Shown piece by piece: positions 26,190 to 34,739 of a DNA stretch of 64,000 nucleotides. Below the pieces are notes generated by a model. That model saw only the letters and a list, made by a program, of their open reading frames with translations. It had not been told where the DNA came from and made no database searches. The stretch is from CAYWMY01 sp046352935 (GTDB taxonomy: Bacteria; Pseudomonadota; Gammaproteobacteria; Steroidobacterales; Steroidobacteraceae). Location of the stretch: assembly GCA_046352935.1 (NCBI GenBank), contig JAXMGR010000001.1, forward strand, positions 186,001-250,000, given 5' to 3'. Position 1 is the stretch's first letter. Every line of letters begins with the position of its first letter. The position numbers and the translations under genes were made by a program.

Positions 26190-26910
26190 ACCGACGCAGC
26201 ACGTCCGCGACCAGGCGGCGGCTCACATCGATCTCGCCGCCGCCGTGGCGCAGCCTGACGACACAGCGGCCGCTGCTCTGGCGGTCGATGGTTTCGATGT
26301 GCCGTGCCGCCACGAGCGCATTGCGATGAACCCGGACGAAGTCTTCGGCGAATTCCTCCTCGAGCGACTTGAGGGGTTCGTCGAGCAGGTCCTCGCCGTG
26401 CACGTGGCGGGCCGTGACGTACTTCTGGTCCGCGATGAAGCACAGCACCTCGTGCACGGGCACGAGTTTCAGCTGGTCACGGACCCGCACCGCGAGGTGG
26501 GTCCGGCGCCGCGCCGGCGGTGAATCCGCGGCGATGCCCTCGATCTGCCGGCGCGAGAGCTGCCGCGCGCGCTCGAGCGCGTTCTCCAGGCGCTCGACGC
26601 GCACGGGCTTCAACAGGTAGCCGACGGCCTGCGCCTCGAAGGCCTCCAGCGCGTGCTGGTCGTACGCGGTCGTGAAGATCACGGCGGGCGGGGATTCGAA
26701 CGTCATCAGGTGGCGCGCGACCTCGAGCCCGCTCATGCCCGGCATGCGGATGTCGAGCAGCACGGTGTCCGGGCGATCGCGTGCGACGATCTCGAGGGCT
26801 TCCGGACCCGAGGCGGCCTCACCGACCGCGGTGACGGCGGACAGTTCCGCGAGCAGCAGTCGCAGGCGCTCGCGCGCCGGCGACTCGTCGTCGACGATCA
26901 ATACCCGCAT
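26179..26910 (-). CDS. LytTR response regulator, AlgR-like
   Basis: A 243-residue regulator with a receiver domain (phospho-acceptor Asp in VLLDIRMPG near residue 54, Thr in FTTAY, Lys in LLKPV) and a C-terminal LytTR DNA-binding domain containing HGEDLLDEPLKSLEEEF and HRNALVAARHIE. AlgR-type proteins bind direct repeats and control alginate, type IV pili or virulence genes. Its start overlaps the sensor kinase stop. The target genes are not evident here. Confidence 0.92.
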   Translation of the reverse strand: MRVLIVDDESPARERLRLLLAELSAVTAVGEAASGPEALEIVARDRPDTVLLDIRMPGMSGLEVARHLMTFESPPAVIFTTAYDQHALEAFEAQAVGYLLKPVRVERLENALERARQLSRRQIEGIAADSPPARRRTHLAVRVRDQLKLVPVHEVLCFIADQKYVTARHVHGEDLLDEPLKSLEEEFAEDFVRVHRNALVAARHIETIDRQSSGRCVVRLRHGGGEIDVSRRLVADVLRRFKP

Positions 26911-27989
26911 CAGCCGTCCCCGGTTCCTTCATCTGTCGTCAGGGGCAGTTGCAGCGTAACCCGGAACAGACCGTCGGATGCGGTCGCCGAGACCGAGGCT
27001 CGGCCGGGGAACGCGAGCTGCAGTCGCTCGCGCACGCTGTCCAGGCCGATGCGGTCGCCGCTGCCACGCACGGCGCCCCCGGGTGCCGCGAACGGATTCT
27101 CGATGGTGATCTCGTAGCCGTCGGTCCGCCGCCGGCCCGTCACGACGATCGTGCCGCCGCCCGCGAGCGTCTCGATGCCGTGATAGATCGCGTTCTCCAG
27201 CAGCGGCTGCAGCAGCAGCGCCGGTACCTGGAGTCCTGCCGGCAGCGCGTCGAGTTGCCAGTCGACGCGGAGTCGGTCTCCGAGGCGCAGCGCCTCCACG
27301 CGCTGATAGGTCTGTGCGATCCCGATCTCGTCGGTGAGCGGGATGCGCGCGCGGGACTCGCTGAGGTTCGCGCGGAACAGGTCGGCGATGTCGAGCACGG
27401 CACGTTCGGCGGCAGCCGGATCGCGGCGCGTGAGCATCGCGATGGTGTTCATGCTGTTGAACAGGAAGTGCGGGCGGATGCGGGCCTGCAGCGCGCGCAC
27501 GCGCGCACGCGCCTCGGCCTCGACGTTGCGCCGCCACTGGCCGGACACGTAGAAATACCGCAGTGCCAGTCCGCCGGCGATCAGGCCGATGAGCGCATTG
27601 CGCAGCAGGAACGACCAGTGGGCGCCCGCGGGGGCGGCCTCGTCGCCGAGCAGGAGTCCGGGCGCTGTGGCGAATCGCCACGCGAGTTCCGAGACGACGA
27701 GAGTCGCGGCGGCGATCAGCCCGAGCGCGGATGCGGTCGCGCGCACGACGCCGAGGCGCTGCAGCGGCGCGCGCAGGCGGCAGAGCAGGCCCGCGGACGG
27801 CAGCGCAACCCAGAGCAGGAACAGCGACAGTCGCGCGAGGTGGATCCAGAAGGCTTCAGGCGACGTGGATCCCGCCAGCGCCAGCATCAGCGCGACCAGC
27901 AGTGCGAGCAGGGCCACACCCAGCACGCTGCGTGCGGTACAGAAATCGGGCAGCGCGAGGCGTGCCGGCTCCGGGGGACGGGCGGTCAT
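26910..27989 (-). CDS. LytS/AlgZ-type sensor histidine kinase
   Basis: A 359-residue membrane kinase with about four to six helices (residues 18-165), then the His_kinase motif RIRPHFLFNSMNTIAML carrying the phospho-acceptor His, an N-box PLLENAIYHGIE and a GDRIGLDSVRERL G-box. This is the atypical HPK family of AlgZ/FimS, partner of LytTR regulators. It overlaps the regulator gene downstream and the dehydrogenase gene upstream, so the three are likely cotranscribed. Confidence 0.92.
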   Translation of the reverse strand: MTARPPEPARLALPDFCTARSVLGVALLALLVALMLALAGSTSPEAFWIHLARLSLFLLWVALPSAGLLCRLRAPLQRLGVVRATASALGLIAAATLVVSELAWRFATAPGLLLGDEAAPAGAHWSFLLRNALIGLIAGGLALRYFYVSGQWRRNVEAEARARVRALQARIRPHFLFNSMNTIAMLTRRDPAAAERAVLDIADLFRANLSESRARIPLTDEIGIAQTYQRVEALRLGDRLRVDWQLDALPAGLQVPALLLQPLLENAIYHGIETLAGGGTIVVTGRRRTDGYEITIENPFAAPGGAVRGSGDRIGLDSVRERLQLAFPGRASVSATASDGLFRVTLQLPLTTDEGTGDG

Positions 27990-28852
27990 GCGCCCGCGTC
28001 CGCATGCTGCAGGCGATAGATGGCCGAGATGTCCTCGTCGCCGTGACCCCGGTCCATCAGCTCGGCATAGGACTTCAACGCATCGTCGATGACGGGCAGC
28101 ACGAGATGATGTGCGGCGGCCATGTCGCGGCAGATGCGGAGGTCCTTGGCATGCAGCGCGATCCGGAAGCCGGGCGGATAGCTGCCGCGGACCATGTAGG
28201 GCGCGCGGTGGCTGAAATACCAGCTTGCCCCCGCACCCTGACCCAGCACCTCGATGACCTGATCGAGGGGCAACTCCTCGGCTGCTGCGAAAGCCATCGC
28301 CTGGGCGACGGCCTGGATGATGCCGGCGCAGAGAATCTGGTTGGTGGCCTTGGTGGCCTGGCCCGCGCCGACGGGTCCCATCAGCACGACCGTGCGTCCC
28401 ATCGCGGCCAGCACCGGGTGGACGCGTTCGAAGGTCGCGATATCGCCGCCGCACATGATGGCGAGGGTGCCCCGGCAGGCGCCTTCGACGCCGCCGCTGA
28501 CCGGGGCGTCGAGGAAGTGGACGCCCATCGTCGCGAGACGGGCCGAGAGTTCGCGCGCGGTCGTCGCCGCGATGGTGGAACAGTCGACGACCACCTGGCC
28601 GGGGCGCAGTCCTGGCGTCATGTGCTCGACGACGTCACGAACGTCCGCATCAGCAGAAACACAGAGCACGATGACGTCACACGCACCGGCGAGCGCTGCG
28701 GGTGTCGCACAGGCCGTGACGCCCGTTTCGGCGGCGACGGCCCCCGCCTTCCCGGGGGTCCGGTTCCAGACGGCCCTGAGCAGCCCGGCGCGATGCAGGC
28801 TGCGCGCCATGTGCGCTCCCATCGCTCCGAGACCCGCGAATCCCGCTTTCAA
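27986..28852 (-). CDS. 3-hydroxyisobutyrate dehydrogenase-family oxidoreductase
   Basis: A 288-residue beta-hydroxyacid dehydrogenase with Rossmann motif GFAGLGAMGAHMAR, the DCSTIAATTAREL block, substrate motif FLDAPVSGGVEGA, and the catalytic Lys in GQATKATNQIL. Likely substrates are 3-hydroxyisobutyrate, tartronate semialdehyde or a related small acid. No in-frame ATG fits the family N-terminus, so TTG 28852 is chosen. The stop overlaps the kinase start by ATGA, an odd pairing of metabolic enzyme and two-component system. Confidence 0.87.
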   Translation of the reverse strand: MKAGFAGLGAMGAHMARSLHRAGLLRAVWNRTPGKAGAVAAETGVTACATPAALAGACDVIVLCVSADADVRDVVEHMTPGLRPGQVVVDCSTIAATTARELSARLATMGVHFLDAPVSGGVEGACRGTLAIMCGGDIATFERVHPVLAAMGRTVVLMGPVGAGQATKATNQILCAGIIQAVAQAMAFAAAEELPLDQVIEVLGQGAGASWYFSHRAPYMVRGSYPPGFRIALHAKDLRICRDMAAAHHLVLPVIDDALKSYAELMDRGHGDEDISAIYRLQHADAGA

Positions 28853-29069
28853 GGTGTTACCGGCTGAGTCGATCCGGGCATCCCGGCGCCGGGTAGTGTG
28901 CCGCAGGCCACCTGCGCGGCGCGAGCGGCCCAGGCCCTGGTCACGGTGCGGGCCCGGAGCCGGCATGTCGGTTCATCGAGGCGCGAACGCGGCGCGATCC
29001 TGGGCGGGCTCGCTGGAGACGGGTGCGAAGGCGCGGGTGCGGTGACGGGTCGCGACCCGGGCGACCGGG

Positions 29070-29537
29070 CTACTTGCCGCTGCAGTAGGTGTCGACGTCC
29101 TTTCGCGCACGCAGCCGGGCCTCGTCGAGCTCCTTGGAATTCAGGTATTCGCGCTTGCCGTCCTTGTCGCGGTAGACGCGGTAGGATTCGACGTAGTTCT
29201 TGTAGCGTTCCTGCGCCTTCCGGCACTGCTCGGCGCGGGTCTTGGCCACGTCGGCCTCGACGGCCTTCTTCATCTCGGCCGAGGTGGTGTCGGGCGCGGT
29301 ATCGGCCGCCGCGTCGCCCGCCGAAGCGGCCTCCGTGGCGTCGGTCGTCGAACTCCCGGCATCCGCGACCACGGTCCCCTGCTGGATGACCTCGATGATC
29401 CGGGCGTCAGCCGCGCGCGGCGGTCGATCCGTGTAATGGACCTGTCCGGAGCGGTCCATCCACTTGTAGACGGTTCCTGCCACGGCGGCCGTGGCGAGGC
29501 AGCAAAGCGCGAGCGCCAATCCCAGTCTTCGCAGCAT
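29070..29537 (-). CDS. DUF4124 domain-containing exported protein
   Basis: A 155-residue protein with a signal peptide (about 1-20) and the DUF4124 motif VYKWMDRSGQVHYTDRPP. A Thr/Ala/Asp-rich linker (about 60-90) and a charged helical tail with two Cys follow. DUF4124 proteins are periplasmic or envelope proteins of unknown role, frequent in gammaproteobacteria. It lies 30 bases after glnK and may be read from the same transcript. Confidence 0.82.
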   Translation of the reverse strand: MLRRLGLALALCCLATAAVAGTVYKWMDRSGQVHYTDRPPRAADARIIEVIQQGTVVADAGSSTTDATEAASAGDAAADTAPDTTSAEMKKAVEADVAKTRAEQCRKAQERYKNYVESYRVYRDKDGKREYLNSKELDEARLRARKDVDTYCSGK

Positions 29538-29567
29538 CTGGCTTCTCCGGGCGCACGCGCTTCGCGA

Positions 29568-29906
29568 TCACAGCGCCTGCGCGTCGCTCTCACCCGTCCG
29601 GATGCGGACCGCGTGCTCGAGGTTGGTGACGAAGATCTTGCCGTCGCCGATCTTGCCCGTGCGTGCGGCACCCACGATCGCCTCGATCACCTGTTCGACG
29701 CGGCCGTCCTCGACGGCGATTTCCACCTTCACCTTGGGCAGGAAGTCGACGACGTATTCTGCCCCTCGATACAATTCAGTGTGACCTTTCTGGCGGCCAA
29801 AACCCTTGACCTCTGTCACAGTGATGCCCTGCACGCCGACTTCCGCCAGCGCCTCGCGGACATCGTCGAGTTTGAACGGCTTGATGATCGCGGTGATCAT
29901 CTTCAT
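29568..29906 (-). CDS. glnK: Nitrogen regulatory protein P-II (GlnK/GlnB)
   Basis: A 112-residue PII signalling protein starting MKMITAIIKPFKLDDVREAL. The T-loop GFGRQKGHTELYRGAEYVVDF has the Tyr that is uridylylated, and the C-terminal GKIGDGKIFV belongs to the ATP/ADP and 2-oxoglutarate site. GAGGAG sits before the ATG. Being next to amtB favours the GlnK role of blocking the ammonium channel in nitrogen-rich cells. The order is amtB then glnK, the reverse of the usual glnK-amtB. Confidence 0.95.
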   Translation of the reverse strand: MKMITAIIKPFKLDDVREALAEVGVQGITVTEVKGFGRQKGHTELYRGAEYVVDFLPKVKVEIAVEDGRVEQVIEAIVGAARTGKIGDGKIFVTNLEHAVRIRTGESDAQAL

Positions 29907-30010
29907 GGGGAATCTCCTCGTTGAAGTTTCAGTGTAACTGACCGATCGGGCCGCGGGAAACGTCCTGTCTCGACCGTGGCGTACGACCTGCGGTCGCCCG
30001 CGGGTCTCGC

Positions 30011-30040
30011 GCGGGGCGGGCACACAGGCGCCCGCCCCGC
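30011..30040 (-). terminator. Hairpin between amtB and glnK
   Basis: An 11-bp perfect GC stem (arms 30011-30021 and 30030-30040, 8-nt loop) lies 22 bases after the amtB stop in the 156-bp amtB-glnK gap. No T-tract follows. It could be an attenuator or an mRNA-stabilising loop. A weak TACACT -10-like hexamer closer to glnK could give it a promoter of its own. Confidence 0.45.
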
Positions 30041-30062
30041 CCGGGACGACCCGATTCGTCAC

Positions 30063-31469
30063 TCAGCTGTAGGCGCGCTCGCCGTGCTCGACGGTATCCA
30101 GGCCTTCGCGCTCCTGTTCGTCGGTGATCCTGAGCCCGATCGTGTACCTCACGATCGTGAAGCCGATTGCGGCGACCACGCCCGACCACACCAGGGTGAA
30201 CAGCACGCTCTTGATCTGGATCCACACCTGGGCCGCCATGTCATAGGGCGCGACCTCCATGGTCACCCAGTCGTAGAAACCCGCGCCGCCGAGGGCCGGA
30301 TCCGCGAACACGCCAGTGAGCACCGCGCCGACGATGCCTCCGATGCAGTGCACGCCGAACACGTCCAGCGAGTCGTCGTAGCCGAGCCGGGGCTTCAGCC
30401 AGTTCACGGCGAACAGGCAGATGAACGCGCCCGCGGCACCGATGGCGAGGGCGCCCATCGGCCCCACCCAGCCGCAGGCCGGGGTGATGGCCACGAGTCC
30501 CGCGACCGCACCGGATGCCGCGCCCAGCATCGTCGGTGACCCGCGCGTCGCCCATTCCAGGAACGTCCAGACCAGCGTCGCCACGGCAGTGGCGAGCACG
30601 GTGTTCAGGAACACCTGGCCCGCGAAGCCGTTGCTCTCCAGATTCGAGCCGACATTGAAGCCGAACCAGCCGACCCAGAGCAGCGAGGCGCCGATCATCA
30701 CGAGCGGCAGGCTGTGCGGCTGCATGGCCGTGGAGCCGTAACCGAGCCGCTTGCCGGCAATCAGCGCGCCCACGAGGCCCGCGATGCCCGCGTTGATGTG
30801 CACGACAGTTCCACCCGCGAAGTCGAGGGCGCCCCACTGGAACAGGAGCCCGGCGTGCGAGCCGGCGGCCGTGGCGGTCGCGGCATCCGTGTACGCGTCC
30901 GGGCCGTCCCAGAACCACACCATGTGCGCGATGGGCAGGTAGGCGAACGTGAACCACAGGACCACGAACAGCAGGACGGCCGAGAACTTGATGCGCTCGG
31001 CGAAGGCACCGACGATCAGGCAGGGCGTGATCGCCGCGAACGTCGCCTGGAAGCAGACGTACACGTACTCCGGCAGATAGACGCCCTTCGAGAAGGTCGC
31101 CGCCAGCGTGGTGCTGTCCACGCCCGCCAGGAACATCTTGTCGAGGCTGCCGATGAACTCGTTGCCGGTGGTGAACGCCAGGCTGTAGCCATACACGACC
31201 CACAGCACGATGCAGAGGCTGAATGCCACGAACACCTGCATGAGCACGGACAGCACGTTCTTCGAGCGGACCATGCCGCCGTAGAACAGGGCAAGCCCCG
31301 GGATCGTCATCAGGATGACCAGCATCGTGGAAGTCATCATCCACGCGGTATCGCCCTTGTCGGGCACGGGTGTGTCGCCGGCGAGCGCAAGCCAGGGCAC
31401 GAGGCCCGGTCCGGCGATCATTGCGAGCCGGCTGGCGGCGCGCAGGGAAGGTGACCTCGGGCATCTCAC
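30063..31469 (-). CDS. amtB: Ammonium transporter AmtB
   Basis: A 468-residue ammonium channel with about eleven membrane helices after an N-terminal signal-like segment. Channel residues are visible: the twin His in AYLPIAHMVWFWDG and FGVHCIGGIVGA, ALFYGGMVRSKN near the start and the WGALDFAGGTVVHINAG block. The GTG at 31469 with GGAGG eight bases upstream is the best start; an in-frame GTG at 31484 is an alternative. It trimerises in the inner membrane and is gated by GlnK, whose gene follows. Confidence 0.93.
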   Translation of the reverse strand: MRCPRSPSLRAASRLAMIAGPGLVPWLALAGDTPVPDKGDTAWMMTSTMLVILMTIPGLALFYGGMVRSKNVLSVLMQVFVAFSLCIVLWVVYGYSLAFTTGNEFIGSLDKMFLAGVDSTTLAATFSKGVYLPEYVYVCFQATFAAITPCLIVGAFAERIKFSAVLLFVVLWFTFAYLPIAHMVWFWDGPDAYTDAATATAAGSHAGLLFQWGALDFAGGTVVHINAGIAGLVGALIAGKRLGYGSTAMQPHSLPLVMIGASLLWVGWFGFNVGSNLESNGFAGQVFLNTVLATAVATLVWTFLEWATRGSPTMLGAASGAVAGLVAITPACGWVGPMGALAIGAAGAFICLFAVNWLKPRLGYDDSLDVFGVHCIGGIVGAVLTGVFADPALGGAGFYDWVTMEVAPYDMAAQVWIQIKSVLFTLVWSGVVAAIGFTIVRYTIGLRITDEQEREGLDTVEHGERAYS

Positions 31470-31617
31470 GGCAGGATCCTCCACTTCGGTTGCGGGACAG
31501 CAGGCGCCTGCTCAGCCGCGCGGCGTGCAGTCCACGGTGCGGGGACAAAAGTCGGCATTCGCACCGGATAAGGACCGCAACCGCCGGCTGTCGCCGGTAT
31601 AGCCTGCTGTTCCTTGT

Positions 31618-31633
31618 TGCAGATTCCATGCCA
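31618..31633 (-). promoter_or_regulatory. Sigma-54 (-24/-12) promoter candidate for amtB
   Basis: The minus strand reads TGGCATGGAATCTGCA, close to the sigma-54 consensus TGGCAC-N5-TTGCA. The spacing of ten bases between the GG and GC doublets is exact. It lies about 150 bases before the amtB start. Nitrogen-limited NtrC / RpoN control of amtB-glnK is the usual pattern, though I could not identify an NtrC site. The remainder of the 31485-31804 gap holds only this and the ubiK upstream region. Confidence 0.6.
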
Positions 31634-31804
31634 TGAAAGTTTTTCAAAAGAATCATTGGGTTGTGGAGAAGCTCGCGACGCCGGGATCCTCGGCCCTGCA
31701 CCCGATTGGTGCGCCGCCTGGCCGGCTGCCCCATTCTGGCTGGCGCTTGACCGCGACTGTGCCTCCGGCCGATTCTGCGGACTCAAGGCACAGCGGAGAC
31801 CAGC

Positions 31805-32044
31805 ATGAGCTTCGACCCCAGGACCCTCGACGACCTCGCGCGCCGGCTCATGGATGCCGTCCCGCCGGGCATTGCGGCGATGCGTCGCGACGTGGAGGAG
31901 AACTTCCGCGCGGTGCTCCAGTCGGCGCTCACGCGGCTCGATCTGGTGTCGCGCCAGGAGTTCGATGTTCAGGCCGGGGTCCTGCGTCGTACCCGCGAGC
32001 AGCTCGAAGCCCTGGAGCAGCGGCTGCGCAGGCTCGAAGACTAG
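31805..32044 (+). CDS. ubiK: Ubiquinone biosynthesis accessory factor UbiK
   Basis: A 79-residue protein of the BMFP/YqiC family. Residues 1-45 hold an amphipathic helix and the conserved RLDLVSRQEFDVQ, and a C-terminal coiled coil (RTREQLEALEQRLRRLED) follows. In E. coli UbiK forms a complex with UbiJ in the aerobic steps of ubiquinone synthesis, fitting the ubiD gene elsewhere in the window. Its TAG stop is formed by the left end of an inverted-repeat element, so the original C-terminus may have been altered slightly. Confidence 0.9.
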   Translation: MSFDPRTLDDLARRLMDAVPPGIAAMRRDVEENFRAVLQSALTRLDLVSRQEFDVQAGVLRRTREQLEALEQRLRRLED

Positions 32045-32220
32045 GAGCCTGTCCGAGTATTGCCCATGGCCGCTCCGGTCCCGAAGGGTTGCGAAGGCAA
32101 GCACCGACTGCTGCGTTGCGAGGCTTGGCCATGGAGCCACCATGGCCTGCGCCTCGCGCCTTGCATTCGATCGCTTGCCTTCGCAACGCGGTTCATGAGC
32201 AATACTCGGACAGGCTCCTA
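32042..32220 (+). mobile_element. MITE-like element with 22-bp terminal inverted repeats
   Basis: A 179-bp non-coding palindrome. The outer arms 32042-32063 and 32199-32220 match perfectly over 22 bases; excluding the outer TA they read GGAGCCTGTCCGAGTATTGC. Inner arms 32088-32102 and 32173-32187 pair over 15 bp, and a central GCGAGGC/GCCTCGC and GGCCATGG/CCATGGCC set can also pair. TA at both ends fits the TA target duplication of Tc1/mariner-IS630 transposases. No transposase is encoded. It abuts ubiK and could act as a strong RNA hairpin. Confidence 0.7.
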
Positions 32221-32288
32221 GCGGCGCTGAGAGCGCCCGCGCGGCTGCGGAGGCCTGTGGCGGCCCTGCCCGCCGTGCCGCGGCGCGC

Positions 32289-33854
32289 ATGACGTTCGCC
32301 ACCGTATTGACGCGGGGCCAGTTCGGCTTTCAGGCGCCCGTCGTTTCCGTCGAGGTCCATATCGGTCCCGGCCTGCCGCAGGTTTCCCTGGTGGGCCTCG
32401 CCAGCGGCTCCGTGCGTGACAGCCGCGAGCGCGTGCGCGCGGCGCTGCTCTGTGCCGGATTCGAATGGCCGTCGGGGCGCATCACGATCAATCTGGCGCC
32501 CGCCGACCTGCCGAAGGAGGGCGGACGCTACGACCTCGCGGTCGCGCTCGGCGTGCTCGTGGCCTCGGGCCAGCTGGCTGCCGAGGACCTGCACCGCTGG
32601 GAATTCTTCGGAGAGCTGTCCCTGTCCGGTGAACTGCGGGGCTGCGGAGGCATGGTCCCCGCCGTCGTCCACGCGACGGAGGCCGGGCGTGCGGTGGCCT
32701 TGCCAGCCGAAGCGCTGCAGGAGGCGCGCATCGTGCCCGAGGCGCGCATCGTCGCTGCACGGGAACTCACGCAGCTCATCGCACACCTGAGAGGGCAGGA
32801 GACGCTTCCCTTTGTGCCACTGGAGCCCGAGGCGATGGCGCCAGAACGCCGTGGACCTGACCTCGACGCCGTGCGCGGCCAGCAGGCGGCGAAGAGGGCG
32901 CTCGTGCTGGCCGCGGCCGGCGGGCACAGCCTGCTCATGATCGGACCGCCCGGCGCGGGCAAGAGCATGCTCGCGTCGCGCCTGCCGGCGCTGCTGCCGC
33001 CGCTCGGCCGGCAGGAGGCGCTCGAGTCGGCGATGCTGGCCTCGCTCGCTCACCCGCGCAGCCGGCCGACGCTCTCGCGTGCGCGCGCTTTCCGCGCGCC
33101 GCACCATACGGCGACCGCCGCCGCGCTCATCGGTGGTGGTGCAGGGCTCCGTCCCGGAGAGGCATCGCTCGCGCATCACGGCGTGCTGTTCCTCGACGAG
33201 CTCCCGGAGTTCGGCCGCGATGCCCTCGAAGCGCTGCGTGAACCGCTGGAGACCGGGGTCGTGTCGCTTGCGCGCGCAGCGCGCAGCGCGACCTTTCCGG
33301 CCAGCTTTCAACTCGTGGCCGCCATGAATCCCTGCCCCTGCGGCTACGCGGGCGACGCCTCGGGCCGCTGTCGCTGCACGCCGGCGCAGATCGCGCGCTA
33401 CGTGGGCCGGTTGTCGGGACCGCTCATCGATCGGCTCGATCTGCACATCGAAGTGCCGCGCGTGGATTTCGCGACGCTCTCGGGAGATTCCGCGGTCAGT
33501 GCATCGACTGACGCGACGGGCTGCTCGCCATCAAAGGACGATCACTGTTGCTCTGCCACGGTCGCGCCGCGTGTCCTTGCTGCACGGGAGCGGCAGCTCG
33601 CCCGGCAGGGTTGCGTGAACGCGCGGCTCGATGCGGCGGGCACGCAGCAGTACGCGGTTGCGGACGCGGCGGGCAGGAGGCTGCTGGCACGTGCCGCATC
33701 GAGCCTCGGCCTGTCCGCGCGCGCCTGTCATCGCGTGCTGCGCGTCGCACGCACGATCGCGGACGTCGATGGCTGCGGGCAGATCGCCACGGAACATGTG
33801 GCGGAAGCGATCGCATACCGCCGGCTGGATCGCCGGCGGGAGTCGGCGAACTGA
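32289..33854 (+). CDS. comM: ComM/YifB-family Mg-chelatase-like AAA+ helicase
   Basis: A 521-residue protein with an N-terminal ribosomal S5 / Lon-protease-like domain (VEVHIGPGLPQVSLVGL), an AAA+ domain with Walker A GPPGAGKSML (about residue 218) and Walker B GVLFLDELPEF, the zinc-like CPCGYAGDASGRCRC segment, and a C-terminal Mg-chelatase domain. ComM is a branch-migration helicase in natural transformation. A Cys/Ser-rich insert near 400-420 (TGCSPSKDDHCC) is not typical. Although often labelled Mg-chelatase, it has no role in chlorophyll synthesis. Confidence 0.92.
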   Translation: MTFATVLTRGQFGFQAPVVSVEVHIGPGLPQVSLVGLASGSVRDSRERVRAALLCAGFEWPSGRITINLAPADLPKEGGRYDLAVALGVLVASGQLAAEDLHRWEFFGELSLSGELRGCGGMVPAVVHATEAGRAVALPAEALQEARIVPEARIVAARELTQLIAHLRGQETLPFVPLEPEAMAPERRGPDLDAVRGQQAAKRALVLAAAGGHSLLMIGPPGAGKSMLASRLPALLPPLGRQEALESAMLASLAHPRSRPTLSRARAFRAPHHTATAAALIGGGAGLRPGEASLAHHGVLFLDELPEFGRDALEALREPLETGVVSLARAARSATFPASFQLVAAMNPCPCGYAGDASGRCRCTPAQIARYVGRLSGPLIDRLDLHIEVPRVDFATLSGDSAVSASTDATGCSPSKDDHCCSATVAPRVLAARERQLARQGCVNARLDAAGTQQYAVADAAGRRLLARAASSLGLSARACHRVLRVARTIADVDGCGQIATEHVAEAIAYRRLDRRRESAN

Positions 33855-33864
33855 ACCGCGCGGG

Positions 33865-34374
33865 CTACCGCGCGGTCAGGTGATCGACGGCCTGCCTGAC
33901 GAGATCGTCCGGCAGATCGACGCGGCCACCCTTGGCAGGCATCAGGCCGGCCTGGCCGGTGAAACCCTCGAGGGCGTGCTTGTAGAGCGTGTCCTTGCCC
34001 TGCGCGATGCGCGGGCCCCAAGCCGCATGGTCGCCGGCTTTCGGTGCTCCCGCGATGCCCGCTTCGTGACAGGCGGAGCAGACCTGCTGGTAGGTTGCGG
34101 CCCCGTCGGCGGGAAGTGCCGCCGCCGCTGCGCTTTCCGCACCGGGCGGCGGCGCGATCGCGAGAGCCGTGTTGTCGGCGCCCGCGACGGCGACGCCGCC
34201 CGGAGGCGCGATGCGCTGGGCGACGCCCGAACTCTGCAGTGGATCGCCCGTCACCTGTTCGAGCTGGACTGCGCCGAGATTGCGGGCCAGCACGAATATG
34301 CCGATCGTCACGACGACCAGCAGACCGATGACCGCACTGAATACATTGAAGAATTGATCGTCGTGCTTGCTCAC
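33865..34374 (-). CDS. Membrane-anchored class I cytochrome c (c5 type)
   Basis: A 169-residue protein with an N-terminal helix (about 13-31), an Ala/Pro-rich linker and a cytochrome c5-like domain with the CSACH heme motif near residue 97 and the distal Met in GLMPAKGG near residue 144. It should be tethered in the periplasm as an electron carrier. It could serve the CuA enzyme of this window, but nothing shows that directly. It converges with comM, with 10 bases between the genes. Confidence 0.9.
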   Translation of the reverse strand: MSKHDDQFFNVFSAVIGLLVVVTIGIFVLARNLGAVQLEQVTGDPLQSSGVAQRIAPPGGVAVAGADNTALAIAPPPGAESAAAAALPADGAATYQQVCSACHEAGIAGAPKAGDHAAWGPRIAQGKDTLYKHALEGFTGQAGLMPAKGGRVDLPDDLVRQAVDHLTAR

Positions 34375-34541
34375 GGCGCCCCCGCAGCCGAAGAAGACCG
34401 GCGGCCGGAGTATAGCGGGCCCGTGGACTCAGTCAAAAGGCGATTTGGACGGCGAGGTCCGCGATCGGTATCATGCCGACCCCGCCAGATCCGATCGGGT
34501 GTCACGCTTGCGTCGTGGCGTCGTCTTTGATCGAGGCCAGT

Positions 34542-34618
<77 letters not shown>

Positions 34619-34739
34619 TCTCCAGACACGCGTGAACACCTCAGGTCTCCCGCAGGGAGGCCTTCACCGTTCCCGCCGGAGTCTTTTCCCGGTTCCGCGA
34701 CTGTGTCGTTCGCGGGCCTTCCTGACCACTGGATCCACC

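Noticed and set aside
32042..32220. Simple rho-independent terminator of ubiK
   Set aside because: The arms are far longer than a terminator's, several nested palindromes are present and there is no T-tract. Terminal repeats with TA ends fit a mobile element better.
31466..32302. A 278-codon minus-strand frame across ubiK and the palindrome
   Set aside because: It crosses the inverted-repeat element and opposes UbiK, with no recognisable protein.
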